From positions 62,001-126,000 of the forward strand of contig OZ242042.1 in assembly GCA_965204905.1 (NCBI GenBank): DNA of 64,000 nt, in the 5' to 3' direction. Below are positions 26,002 through 34,260 of the stretch, piece by piece. A program made the translations under genes and the position numbers. The notes below the pieces were generated by a model, which worked only from the letters and a program-made list of their open reading frames with translations, did no database searches and was not told where the DNA came from. Every line of letters begins with the position of its first letter. The first letter of the stretch is position 1. The stretch is from Bin87 sp965204905. Lineage in GTDB: Bacteria; Chloroflexota; Dehalococcoidia; Lucifugimonadales; UBA3495.

Positions 26002-26559
26002 TCACCCCACGTACGTATTCCGAAAACGATACAGCGTGAACTCCGGCTCCACCGGCGCGACGGGCATATACTCCGCCGCCTCTTCGATCTTGGCGACGAT
26101 GAACCACGGGCCCGGCTCGTTCATGGCGCGGCCGAACGCCTCTTCGAGGGTTTCCAGGTCGTCAACCGTGGTGGTCTTGCTGATGCCGCAGGACTTGGCG
26201 ACGTCTTCGAGGTTGGTGTTGGTGGAGGTGTGGCTGGGCTGGCCGCCGGTCTGCGCCCATGCCTCGTTGTCCCAGACAATTACCACCAGGTTTTCGGGCA
26301 TCTCGCGCCCGATGGTGGCGATGGTTCCCAGATTCATCAGCAGCGAGCCGTCGCCGTCCAGGGAGATGACCTTGTCGTCGGTGGACAGGGCCATGCCCAG
26401 CGCGATGGACGAGCACAGCCCCATGTTGCCGTAGGTGTAGAAATTGCGGTCGCGGTGGCCGGCGTGATAGAGCTCGTCGCTGGTGGGGCCGAGGTTGCCC
26501 ACGATGGGAGAGTCGCCGGCGTGGCGCAGGACCAGTTGTGTGGCGTCGAACCTAAGCAA
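26002..26559 (-). CDS. TPP-dependent decarboxylase, beta subunit (sulfopyruvate decarboxylase-like)
   Basis: 185-residue TPP-binding (PP) domain with the thiamine motif GDGSLLMNLGTIATIGRE...VVIVWDNEAW. Together with the gene just upstream (overlap 8 nt) it makes a split two-subunit decarboxylase as in sulfopyruvate decarboxylase ComDE; single-chain phosphonopyruvate decarboxylases are the other near family. The conserved GNLGPTSDELYHAGHRDRNFY region fits both. Substrate not settled: no sulfolactate or phosphonate genes lie beside it. Confidence 0.82.
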   Translation of the reverse strand: MLRFDATQLVLRHAGDSPIVGNLGPTSDELYHAGHRDRNFYTYGNMGLCSSIALGMALSTDDKVISLDGDGSLLMNLGTIATIGREMPENLVVIVWDNEAWAQTGGQPSHTSTNTNLEDVAKSCGISKTTTVDDLETLEEAFGRAMNEPGPWFIVAKIEEAAEYMPVAPVEPEFTLYRFRNTYVG

Positions 26560-27058
26560 TTTTCCCTCCGTGCAGCATGGGCGTCATGCAGATGGCGACC
26601 GGGTTGCGGTGGGCGTGGCACAGCTTCATCACGCCGTCCAGCAGCGTGTCCATCCGGTCTTCGCTTTCGATGGTGTAGTGGGCAATGCCGAACAGGTCCA
26701 GGATGGGCTTGGTGTTGCGGCCCATGGCGACCTGGGCGATGTTGAACTCGCCGACCTGGCCCCGCAGATTCATGAAAATGGGTATGGGCGTGCGCGACGG
26801 CAGGCACAGGCTGGCGATGCCGTTGATGCTGTTGCCGAATCCGCTGGACTGCATGAACACGGCGGCGTTGCGCCCCACGGCGTAGCTGCCCACGGCGACG
26901 CCGACGGCTTCCTCCTCCCTGGTGCAGGACACCAGGTGAAAGAATGGGTCGGCGTCGATGATGCTGGTGACCCGGTCAATGGAGATGTCGGGCACGTACG
27001 CGATCAACGACGTGTCCCACTTTTTCAAGGTGTCAACGATGGTCTCTGCCCAGGGCAT
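26552..27058 (-). CDS. TPP-dependent decarboxylase, alpha subunit (sulfopyruvate decarboxylase-like)
   Basis: 168-residue pyrimidine-binding (PYR) domain. The Glu that activates the thiamine ring is in SCTREEEAVGVAVGSYAVG (about 47-65), and FMQSSGFGNSINGIASLCLP plus the region PIFMNLRGQVGEFNIAQ match the alpha chain of sulfopyruvate/phosphonopyruvate decarboxylases. It is the first gene of the pair; translational coupling with the beta gene is expected from the overlap. Confidence 0.82.
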   Translation of the reverse strand: MPWAETIVDTLKKWDTSLIAYVPDISIDRVTSIIDADPFFHLVSCTREEEAVGVAVGSYAVGRNAAVFMQSSGFGNSINGIASLCLPSRTPIPIFMNLRGQVGEFNIAQVAMGRNTKPILDLFGIAHYTIESEDRMDTLLDGVMKLCHAHRNPVAICMTPMLHGGKIA

Positions 27059-27139
27059 GGGAAAACTCCTCTCTTTACAAATCGCGGGCTAGTATAGCGT
27101 ATGTGGAGCAACCCGTAGGGCCGGCCCCTGTAGTCGCCC

Positions 27140-27742
27140 CTACAACCACGCCGTTACCTCGCCCACCGGAGCCCGCACGGAAGCGGAGGGACGGGCGGGA
27201 TACCCGATGAACAGTGCGCCGACCATCATCCAGTCCGATTCTCCACCCATGGCTTCGGCCAGCTCGGGGTGGCGGGTGGTGTTCCCGGTGCTCCAGTCTC
27301 CGGCCAACCCCTCAGCGACGGCGGCCAGCAACAGGTTCTGCACCGCGCAGCACGCGGCGGCATAATTCTCCTGCGTCATCTCTTCGGTGTCGCCGGGAAG
27401 GCTGAACACATAGATTAGCCCCGGAGCATCGAGTACACGCTGGCGGCTGCCGGACGCGAACTCATCGTTTTGATTGCGCTGGTACATGTGGTCGTAGGCC
27501 AGTTGGGCCACTTCCGCGCGTTTCTTGCCGCCGCGCTCCAGGACGACGAACCGCCAGGGGTTGGTCAGCCGGTGGTTCGGCGCCCAGATGGCAGCGTCGA
27601 GCATCCGTTGCAGCGATTCCCGGCTGGGAGTCTCATACGTGAATTCGTTGTTCATGCGGCGAGCGTGGATCGCTTCGTAAACGGTGGTAGTGGTGGTGGG
27701 CGGCGTTACGTTTCCGCTGCGGACCCGGCTGGGTTGCGTCAT
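27140..27742 (-). CDS. Nitroreductase family protein
   Basis: FMN-dependent nitroreductase fold, 200 residues. The N-terminal FMN-phosphate contact is EAIHARRMNNEF, followed by LDAAIWAPNHRLTNPWRFVVLE and the late AVQNLLLAAVAEGLAGDWSTG and GALFIGYPA. It probably reduces nitro or quinone-like compounds with NAD(P)H; the actual substrate is unknown. The C-terminus is truncated compared with classical 215-220 residue members but complete in sequence. It is divergent from the selenoprotein gene to its right. Confidence 0.88.
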   Translation of the reverse strand: MTQPSRVRSGNVTPPTTTTTVYEAIHARRMNNEFTYETPSRESLQRMLDAAIWAPNHRLTNPWRFVVLERGGKKRAEVAQLAYDHMYQRNQNDEFASGSRQRVLDAPGLIYVFSLPGDTEEMTQENYAAACCAVQNLLLAAVAEGLAGDWSTGNTTRHPELAEAMGGESDWMMVGALFIGYPARPSASVRAPVGEVTAWL

Positions 27743-27782
27743 GACATCGCTCCTTATCTCGGATGACTATGCGGTTAGTGTA

Positions 27783-27791
27783 TGCTAAAAT
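27783..27791 (+). promoter_or_regulatory. Extended -10 element (TGCTAAAAT) before the DsbA-like selenoprotein
   Basis: TGCTAAAAT, 60 nt before the ATG at 27852. The rhodanese selenoprotein gene has the identical 9-mer at 48467-48475. Confidence 0.45.
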
Positions 27792-27851
27792 CCGGCCAAC
27801 TGTAGCGTGCGTAGCCGAACTACCGCGTGAGCAAATTACGGAGGTGGCACC

Positions 27852-28484
27852 ATGGCCGACACCGATTTCAAGGTATATTACGACTTTCGTTGACCCTTCG
27901 TGTACAACGCTGCCATGTGGTGGGCGAAAGTACGCGAGAACACTGACCACGAAATCAACGTGGAACTCAAGCCGTTCTCGCTGGTCCAGGTAAATCACGA
28001 CAACAACAACGACGACGGGTTCAAGTACTGGGAACAGGACGACTCGGACAACACCCTGCTGGAACTGCGCGCCGGCCTCGCCGCCGAACGCCAGGGACAG
28101 GAGATCTTCGACCGGTTCTTCATCAACCTGCTGAGGGCTCGCCACGAGGATCGCATCGACCTCACCGACGCGGACGCCATCAACGCCGTGGCCGAGGCCT
28201 CCGGCGTGGACATGGGCCGGTTCGCGGAAGACCTGGCCGATCCTGACGTGCTGCGGGAAATCGGTGAGAGCCATACCGAAGCTGTGGAAGTCCACGGTGC
28301 GTTCGGGGTTCCCCTTTACGTCTTCCCCAACGATAACGCCGCCTTCGTCAAGATGTTCATACCTACCGACGACGAAGCCGGACCCATCTACGACAACCTG
28401 GTCGAGATGATGGCGGACCACCGGCACGTGGGCGAGGTCAAGCGACCGTCCCCGCCGTGGCCGTATGAGGGTGTTCGCGGCTAA
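27852..28484 (+). CDS. DsbA-family thioredoxin-fold protein, predicted selenoprotein (UGA = Sec14)
   Basis: ATG at 27852 has GGAGGTGG 5 nt upstream, the best ribosome-binding site nearby. The frame reads MADTDFKVYYDFR-TGA-PFVYNAAMWW. In DsbA/FrnE-like proteins the catalytic Cys stands exactly at the TGA (DFxCPFxY). After the TGA the frame runs 196 codons to a normal end, including the cis-Pro loop GAFGVPLYVF, for 210 residues in all. A hairpin with 22 nt spacing follows the TGA (27908-27926). A start after the TGA (27900) would lack the first strand, the active site and a ribosome-binding site. Likely a cytoplasmic redox enzyme. rnc follows after 19 nt. Confidence 0.87.
27908..27926 (+). promoter_or_regulatory. 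Candidate bacterial SECIS element
   Basis: Stem CGC/GCG (27908-27910 with 27924-27926), a 2-nt bulge, stem CCA/TGG (27913-27915 with 27921-27923) and apical loop TGTGG. There are 22 nt between the UGA and the loop, and one G in the first two loop bases, within the known bSECIS limits (16-37 nt; G in position 1 or 2). Confidence 0.6.
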
Positions 28485-28503
28485 ATCAGCGGATAATCCG
28501 ACA

Positions 28504-29220
28504 ATGAGCGCCGCCGGCGGAGCCCGCTCCGCCGCAGAACTCGAACAAGCCCTGGGCCTGGACTTCCGGGACCGGGGCTTGTTGCGTCAGGCCCTTACCC
28601 ACCGCTCCTACGTGAACGAGACCAGCGGCAATGATGCCGATTCCTACGAGCGCTTGGAGTTCCTGGGCGACGTGGTGGTGCGCCTCATCGTTAGCGAAGA
28701 ACTGTACCACCGGCTGCCCGACTGCGACGAGGGCGGACTGACCCGACGGTGGACCGCCCTGCTGAGCCAACGAGCCCTGGCCGCGGTAGCTGAACGGTTG
28801 GGTGTCGCCCCGTACCTGCTGTTGGGGCGCGGGTTTGAATCCACCGGCGGACGCCACAGCGGAGCGGTCCTGGGCGACGTTATGGAGTCGCTGATCGCCG
28901 CCGTTTATCTGGACGCCGGTTATGAAGCAACCAGGCGATTTGTGCTATCGTCAATGTCCCCTGAGATCGAAGCGGCGTGCCGGGCCGATTGGCGGCCGGA
29001 CAACCCCAAGGCCGATTTACAGGAACTGCTCCAGGGACAAGGCCGGCCCACACCCGTTTATCACGTCGTTGATTCCTCCGGCCCTGCCCACCGGCCACAA
29101 TTCACCGTTGAAGTGGCGGTAGAAGAGCAAATCCTGGGATCGGGATCAGGAGGCAGCAAAAGCGCCGCAGAGACGGAGGCGGCCCGAGTGGCGCTCGCTG
29201 GTCTGACGGTCCAAGAATAG
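28504..29220 (+). CDS. rnc: Ribonuclease III
   Basis: Double-strand-specific endoribonuclease for rRNA and mRNA processing, 238 residues from ATG 28504. The RNase III signature reads ERLEFLGDVVV (the Asp and Glu pair conserved), the second acidic site is in GDVMESLIAAVYLDAG, and the C-terminal dsRNA-binding domain begins at DNPKADLQELLQGQ and ends with SGGSKSAAETEAARVAL. An earlier ATG (28465) lies inside the selenoprotein gene. The short gap to the DsbA-like gene suggests co-transcription. Confidence 0.94.
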   Translation: MSAAGGARSAAELEQALGLDFRDRGLLRQALTHRSYVNETSGNDADSYERLEFLGDVVVRLIVSEELYHRLPDCDEGGLTRRWTALLSQRALAAVAERLGVAPYLLLGRGFESTGGRHSGAVLGDVMESLIAAVYLDAGYEATRRFVLSSMSPEIEAACRADWRPDNPKADLQELLQGQGRPTPVYHVVDSSGPAHRPQFTVEVAVEEQILGSGSGGSKSAAETEAARVALAGLTVQE

Positions 29221-29292
29221 CGGACGACTATGGAAACCCGAGCGTAATCTATAATAGAGTCATCCACACCGTTGGGGCCGGGAGGAATGCTG

Positions 29293-29622
29293 ATGATAGA
29301 GTTGACCAAAGAAGTCAAACAGCAGGTAATCGGCCTGGTCAGGGAGTACTTGACCGATAAGTTCACTGACGACGACCCCATTGTATTCGGCCCCATCGTC
29401 ATTGACCTCCGTTACGACCCGGACGACGAGCCATACCTGCACATCTACGTGGTCTATGACGGTGACCGGGCTTTGCTGGACCCAATATGGACTGCCGACC
29501 TTACCGGATACCTTTGGCCCAGGCTGGAAGCCATAGGAATACCGGAGCTATCGACCAAATCCTTCGTCGAGAAATCGGAGTGGGAGGAAGTTCTGGCGGA
29601 CCGATACCGTGAATCCATCTGA
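29293..29622 (+). CDS. Hypothetical acidic protein, partner of HEPN gene
   Basis: 109 residues from the ATG at 29293, which has GGAGGA 6 nt upstream; ATGs at 29287 and 29272 are less well placed. Acidic protein with alternating strands (IVFGPIVIDLRYDPDDEPYLHIYVVY), resembling in size and layout the partner or antitoxin proteins that precede HEPN genes, but without the GSxxRG motif of minimal nucleotidyltransferases. It overlaps the next gene by 14 nt, so the two are translationally coupled. TATAAT at 29250-29255 could be its -10 box. No family recognised. Confidence 0.7.
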   Translation: MIELTKEVKQQVIGLVREYLTDKFTDDDPIVFGPIVIDLRYDPDDEPYLHIYVVYDGDRALLDPIWTADLTGYLWPRLEAIGIPELSTKSFVEKSEWEEVLADRYRESI

Positions 29623-30094
29623 CCTGATTGACTCCGCTCGGCAACGAGCCGGCGGAGTAGCCCCGTTCCAACGAGGGCGCCCGCGCCAAACCGACCTGCA
29701 ACGGGCAGTGAGCGACGCTTACTATGCCATGTTTCACACTTTGGCGACTTGCTGCGCCGACCTGCTTATTGGAATCGGCTATGCTGCCAGAAGACTACCA
29801 GAATGGCGTCAAATTTACCGCGCCCTGGAACATGGTTACGCTCGCCAGCAATGCAGCAATCGCAGAGCCTTAGCCCAATTTCCGGCCGAAATACAGCGGT
29901 TCGGGCGCCATTTTGCCGAGGCCCAGCAGTTGCGCCACCTGGCTGATTATGACCCTGACACTACGCTTGCCCGCGAGGATGTTTTACAGCTAATTGATGA
30001 AACCGAGCGAATCATCGCGGCATTCAACGCCGCGCCGGCCGACCGTCGCCGCGCTTTCGCCGTTCACGTCCTTTTCCGCACCCGCGCTGCCTAG
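29609..30094 (+). CDS. HEPN domain-containing protein
   Basis: 161-residue all-helical protein. The segment DLQRAVSDAYYAMFHTLA (about 31-48) matches the HEPN A(V/L)SxAYYAMFH pattern. The usual late RxxxxH catalytic motif is not clear: the helix near DLQRAV...FGRHFAEAQQLRHLADYDP has candidate Arg/His residues. HEPN proteins are often RNases or regulatory partners in toxin-antitoxin pairs. The first gene of the pair overlaps its start. The pair lies between rnc and ftsY, which are commonly neighbours, so it looks inserted into a housekeeping block. Confidence 0.72.
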   Translation: MNPSDLIDSARQRAGGVAPFQRGRPRQTDLQRAVSDAYYAMFHTLATCCADLLIGIGYAARRLPEWRQIYRALEHGYARQQCSNRRALAQFPAEIQRFGRHFAEAQQLRHLADYDPDTTLAREDVLQLIDETERIIAAFNAAPADRRRAFAVHVLFRTRAA

Positions 30095-30155
30095 CCGAAA
30101 ACCAGGCAAAGCGCAACTTGCGCCCTTGATGCACCGCTGATAACCTCTTTCCGCC

Positions 30156-31106
30156 ATGTTTTCCATATTCAAACGCAACCGGGAAAAGGTCAACCGCGAG
30201 CAGACCGACGCCGGCGTGAAGCGCAGCCGCGAAAGTTGGTTCGGGCGGATCCGCAACCTGTTTTCTTCCCGCCAGCTCGACGACTCCGTATGGGACGAGA
30301 TTGAGGAAATCCTGATCTCGGCCGACGTCAGCGTGGAGACCACCATGACCGTGCTGGACGACCTTCGCGCCGATGTTCGCGCCGGACGCATCACGGACGG
30401 AGAGGGCGCATTCTCCCGGCTCAAGGACCTGCTGGCCGCCGAGTTAGCCGCAGACGACGACCCCGACGTGTGGCTGGATGACGACAGCATCGCCGCCCCG
30501 TACGTGATACTGGTGTGCGGCGTGAACGGCGTTGGCAAAACTACCAGCATCGCCAAGCTGGCGCACCATTTCACCGGCTCGGGCAAGAAGGTGGTGTTGG
30601 GCGCGGCCGACACCTTCCGCGCAGCAGCGGAAGAACAACTGGAGATACTGGGCGAACGGGTTGGTGTGGACGTCATCAGCCACCAGCACGGCGCTGACCC
30701 CGGAGCCGTGGCTTATGATTCATGGCAGGCGGCGCGGGCCCGGGGCGCGGATATCCTGATAGTTGACACAGCCGGACGATTGCACACCCGGAACAACCTG
30801 ATGGACGAGTTGCGCAAAGTTCGTCGCGTCATCAACGGGCTGGACGACGCGGCGCCTCACCAGGTGCTGCTGACGTTGGATGCCACCACCGGACATAACG
30901 GATTGACCCAGGCGCGCGCGTTCACCGACGCCGTCGGTTGCACCGGCATCTTCCTGGCCAAGCTGGACGGGACCGCCCGCGGCGGCATCGTGCTTTCCAT
31001 ACGAAAAGAACTGGGCGTGCCGATCCTGTTCATCGGCACCGGCGAGGGGTTGAGCGACATCGCCCCCTTCGACGCCGGAGAGTTCGTGGACGCCATGCTC
31101 ACCTGA
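30156..31106 (+). CDS. ftsY: Signal recognition particle receptor FtsY
   Basis: SRP-pathway GTPase that docks ribosomes at the membrane, 316 residues: NG domains without a long acidic A domain. G1 GVNGVGKTTSIAKLA (about 128-142), the insertion-box motif VLGAADTFRAAAEEQL, G3 DTAGRLHTRNNLM, G4 TKLD-like AKLDGTARGG, and the ending GTGEGLSDIAPFDAGEF. A basic N-terminus (FKRNREKVNREQTDAGVKRS) may bind the membrane. The combination with rnc upstream is a conserved bacterial order (rnc-smc-ftsY), here without smc. Confidence 0.96.
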   Translation: MFSIFKRNREKVNREQTDAGVKRSRESWFGRIRNLFSSRQLDDSVWDEIEEILISADVSVETTMTVLDDLRADVRAGRITDGEGAFSRLKDLLAAELAADDDPDVWLDDDSIAAPYVILVCGVNGVGKTTSIAKLAHHFTGSGKKVVLGAADTFRAAAEEQLEILGERVGVDVISHQHGADPGAVAYDSWQAARARGADILIVDTAGRLHTRNNLMDELRKVRRVINGLDDAAPHQVLLTLDATTGHNGLTQARAFTDAVGCTGIFLAKLDGTARGGIVLSIRKELGVPILFIGTGEGLSDIAPFDAGEFVDAMLT

Positions 31107-31142
31107 CGAAGCGGCTGGTTCGCCGGAGGTTTGGTTTTGTTG

Positions 31143-32315
31143 ATGAACGTGCCTCGTCGGTTTGGTCTGGTTTTGCTTGTAGCGTTTTTTCTTGCCGGGG
31201 CAGCGTGCCAGACCGTAACCATCTCGACCAACCAGGTTCCCGGCGTTTCAGATAACGAAGTGCTGTTTGGGCAATCAGCCGTGCTGACCGGTCCGTCCCA
31301 ATACCTGGGAACATCGATGCGGCTTGGCATCGAGACTGCTTTTCACGAAGCGAATCAGAAAGGTGGGGTGCATGGCCGCTTTTTGTCTTTAACGTCCATG
31401 GACGATTCCTACGAAACGGAGTATGCAGTTCACGCTACCACCCAGCTGATTGAAAAAGACCGGGTTTTTGCCCTTATTGGAGCAGTTGGAACCCCGACTT
31501 CCTGGGGAGCGCTGCCCATTGCACAAGCCGAGGGAGTTCCTTTCATTACTCCCTTCACCGGCGCCGAGTTTTTGCGAGATCCATCGCTGACAAATGTGAT
31601 AAATCTGCGCGCTTCCTACTACCAGGAATCTGAGCGGATCGTTGATCATCTGACCGGTGAGGATGACTTTAGCCGGATTGGGGTGTTCTATCAGAATGAT
31701 TCTTTCGGGACAGCGGGGCTACAGGGAATCCGATTGGCGCTCGACAAGCGCGGAATGGAGATATTTGATACCTGGCATTACGAGCGCAACGCCGGCGGCA
31801 TTGATGACGCCGCAGCAGAAATCATCGCAGCCAAACCGGATGCGGTGGTGATGTTCGGTACGCCGGAGGCGGTGGCCAATCTGGTCAAACTGGTGCGAAA
31901 AGAAGCCGATCCGCGGTTCGCCACCGTTTCTTTTGCCGGAGGGAAGACGCTGGCAAACAAGCTTGGAGAGAATAGAAAGGACATATATGTTACCCAAGTG
32001 GTGCCGTTTTACGATGACGAACAGCTCCCGGTGGTAGCCGGTTACAATGCCGCCCTGCGCGCCTATAACCCCAGCGCATCACCCGACTTCGTATCGTTGG
32101 AAGGTTATTTGGCGGGCCGGCTTGCCGTATGGCTGCTGGACGCCTGCGGGCCTGATTTGACCCGCCGTTGCTTTGTAGAATCCGTGCTCAGCCGGAGCGA
32201 GATTGATCTGGATGGACTCGTCCTGAAGTACAGCGTTGGGGACAATCAGGGGTCAGACCAGGTCTATCTGACGGTGCTGGACGAGAACGGGGAATACCGG
32301 CAAATCGGAAACTAG
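31143..32315 (+). CDS. ABC transporter substrate-binding lipoprotein, Leu/Ile/Val-binding type
   Basis: Periplasmic-binding-protein type 1 (LivJ-like), about 390 residues. The signal peptide RRFGLVLLVAFFLAGAAC ends in a lipobox with the acylated Cys. The mature part reads VLFGQSAVLTGPSQYLGTSM, then MDDSYETEYAVHATTQLIEKDRVFALIGAVGTPTSW and a second lobe with VGVFYQNDSFGTAGLQG. GGAGGT lies at 31125-31130; the ATG at 31143 is 12 nt away, and the in-frame TTG codons at 31137 or 31140 are alternative starts with better spacing. No permease or ATPase genes follow, so it is an orphan, with ligand unknown. Confidence 0.88.
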   Translation: MNVPRRFGLVLLVAFFLAGAACQTVTISTNQVPGVSDNEVLFGQSAVLTGPSQYLGTSMRLGIETAFHEANQKGGVHGRFLSLTSMDDSYETEYAVHATTQLIEKDRVFALIGAVGTPTSWGALPIAQAEGVPFITPFTGAEFLRDPSLTNVINLRASYYQESERIVDHLTGEDDFSRIGVFYQNDSFGTAGLQGIRLALDKRGMEIFDTWHYERNAGGIDDAAAEIIAAKPDAVVMFGTPEAVANLVKLVRKEADPRFATVSFAGGKTLANKLGENRKDIYVTQVVPFYDDEQLPVVAGYNAALRAYNPSASPDFVSLEGYLAGRLAVWLLDACGPDLTRRCFVESVLSRSEIDLDGLVLKYSVGDNQGSDQVYLTVLDENGEYRQIGN

Positions 32316-32414
32316 CCAGGTTCCTCGTGATTTTCATAAGACTATATTTTTCGCGTCCCCGGCCGCAATAACAGGCTCGATAAAGAGTCGGCAGAAATCC
32401 TGGGAGTAACGACG

Positions 32415-34139
32415 GTGCGGAATAACAACCTGTCGTACGAAGCGGCTGACGCATCCCCGCCCCTTGTGACGTTAGGAGTAGCGGCGCAGGGGGTAGTGAT
32501 CGCAATAACGAACATCGTCACCATCACTACCGTTTTTGTACTGGCGGTAAGGGCCGATGCCGATTATTTGTCCTGGGCGGTGTTTGCGGCTTTGGTGGTG
32601 GCCGGAATCGCAATCATCGTTCATGGGGTCCGTTTTGGCCGGCTGGGAGCAGGTAATTTACTGTTGCATGGAGCCACTGTTCCATTTCTGGCAGTATGCG
32701 TGCTGGCTGCCATTCAGGGCGGCCTGGGCTTGATGTCGATACTGGTGATCACGGCGTCTTTGGTCCAGTTCGCCATGTCAACGTTCCTGGCGAAATTGAA
32801 CCGGGTGATCACCCCGGTCGTTTCGGGAGTGTCGCTCATGGTGGTGGCCCTTTCCGCTATGCCTGTAGCGGTGGCCAGATTAAATGACATCCCGCCTGAC
32901 GCCGCGTTTTTTACGGGACCGGCGGTCGGAGCCATAACCCTGGCTACGGCGACCGTTCTAATGCTCCGTGGAGCCGGATTGTTCCGTGCCATCGCCCTGC
33001 CAATCACCATCATAATCGGATGCGTGGTCAGCTACATTTTAGGGATTTATGATTTTCAACCGGTGCTGGAAACGTCCTGGTTTGACCTTCCTGAATTTTC
33101 CGCATGGCCCGGATTCGGCTCGGTGCTCAACCCTGATTACTGGGCGCTCCTGCCTTCTTTTCTGATCGTCAGCGTGGTGGTCGGCCTCAAAGCCAGCACC
33201 GAGAGTGCGGTGATTCAGCAGGTGTCACGCCGGATACCCCGCGCCATCGACTTTCGCAGGGTACAGGGAACGCTCAATGTCGGTGGATTGGCAGTTTTAC
33301 TATCAGGAGTGGCGGGGATTTTGCCGGTTCTCACATATTTGCCATCCACAATTGCTCTGGTCAGTTTTACCGGCGTGGCTGCTCGCCGGGTGGCATACGT
33401 GGTCGGGGCCATTCTAATTGCTCTGGCCCTGTTTCCCAAAGTAGTTGCGCTGATGATGACCATACCGCCGCCGGTGTCCGGTAGCATTTTGATGGTTATC
33501 ATGGGTTTGCTCTTTGTGGAGGGAGTCCGCACCGTAGCTCAAGACGGTTTCACTCCACAAAAATCAGTGATCATGGGCCTTGCTCTGACTATTTCGGTGG
33601 GACTGCAAAGTCGAAACATTCTGGCAGTCGTTTTAGGCGATTTTTGGGGCGTTGCGTTTGGCAACAGCGTGGTGGTGGGCATTCTGTCGGCCCTATTGAT
33701 GTCGATGGTGGTGGACTTTACGATTTCCCGTCGTCGCCGACTGAACACTGAACTGGATATCTCAGCAGCTCCAGCCATTGATGAGTTCCTGCGTCGTATC
33801 GGAACAGGCCTGAATTGGAGCGACTCGTCTGTGGAGCGGTTGTGTGCCGTCGGTGAGGAAACTCTATCCAGCATGCTTGAGCTGCGAGACGATTACGAAG
33901 CTGACACACCGCCTCGCCTGATTGTTTCGGCAAAGCGCGGCGCCGGGTCTTTGGAAGTCGAGTTTATGGCGGTTTTTGCCGAGGAGAACATAGAAGACCG
34001 GATTGCGTTCATGAGCGAACAGGCGGAAACACCGGACGTTGACGATATTTCTTTCCGATTGCTGCGTCACTACGCATCATCGGTCCGCCACAGGAAGTAT
34101 CACGGCATCGACGTGGTCACGGTTCAGGTGGATGCCTGA
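32415..34139 (+). CDS. NCS2-like xanthine/uracil permease with C-terminal HATPase-like domain
   Basis: 574 residues. Residues about 15-440 are a multi-TM transporter of the nucleobase/ascorbate (NCS2) family: RVITPVVSGVSLMVVALSAMP, LPSTIALVSFTGVAARR and PPPVSGSILMVIMGLLFVEG resemble its conserved helices. After a basic hinge (SRRRRLN) about 125 cytoplasmic residues follow with the pattern of RsbW/HATPase_c_2 proteins: ERLCAVGEETLSSMLE and FRLLRHYASSVRHRKYHGIDVV. The N-box Asn and DxGxG loops are not evident, so ATP binding is doubtful. Start is GTG with GGGAG 8 nt upstream. It follows the binding lipoprotein gene after 99 nt. Confidence 0.78.
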   Translation: MRNNNLSYEAADASPPLVTLGVAAQGVVIAITNIVTITTVFVLAVRADADYLSWAVFAALVVAGIAIIVHGVRFGRLGAGNLLLHGATVPFLAVCVLAAIQGGLGLMSILVITASLVQFAMSTFLAKLNRVITPVVSGVSLMVVALSAMPVAVARLNDIPPDAAFFTGPAVGAITLATATVLMLRGAGLFRAIALPITIIIGCVVSYILGIYDFQPVLETSWFDLPEFSAWPGFGSVLNPDYWALLPSFLIVSVVVGLKASTESAVIQQVSRRIPRAIDFRRVQGTLNVGGLAVLLSGVAGILPVLTYLPSTIALVSFTGVAARRVAYVVGAILIALALFPKVVALMMTIPPPVSGSILMVIMGLLFVEGVRTVAQDGFTPQKSVIMGLALTISVGLQSRNILAVVLGDFWGVAFGNSVVVGILSALLMSMVVDFTISRRRRLNTELDISAAPAIDEFLRRIGTGLNWSDSSVERLCAVGEETLSSMLELRDDYEADTPPRLIVSAKRGAGSLEVEFMAVFAEENIEDRIAFMSEQAETPDVDDISFRLLRHYASSVRHRKYHGIDVVTVQVDA

Positions 34140-34260
34140 GATTGCTCAGGGTTTGGTTGTGCTTCACCTGGCGCTCGATTGAAATGCTGGCGCGTATTCT
34201 ATAAGATACCGGTTCACAAGAACTCAATATCACAAGAAATCAATATATGGAGGATATACC

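Noticed and set aside
27900..28484. Shorter DsbA-like gene starting after the TGA
   Set aside because: It would lack the first beta strand and the active site, and there is no ribosome-binding site before 27900, while the ATG at 27852 has an excellent one in the same frame.
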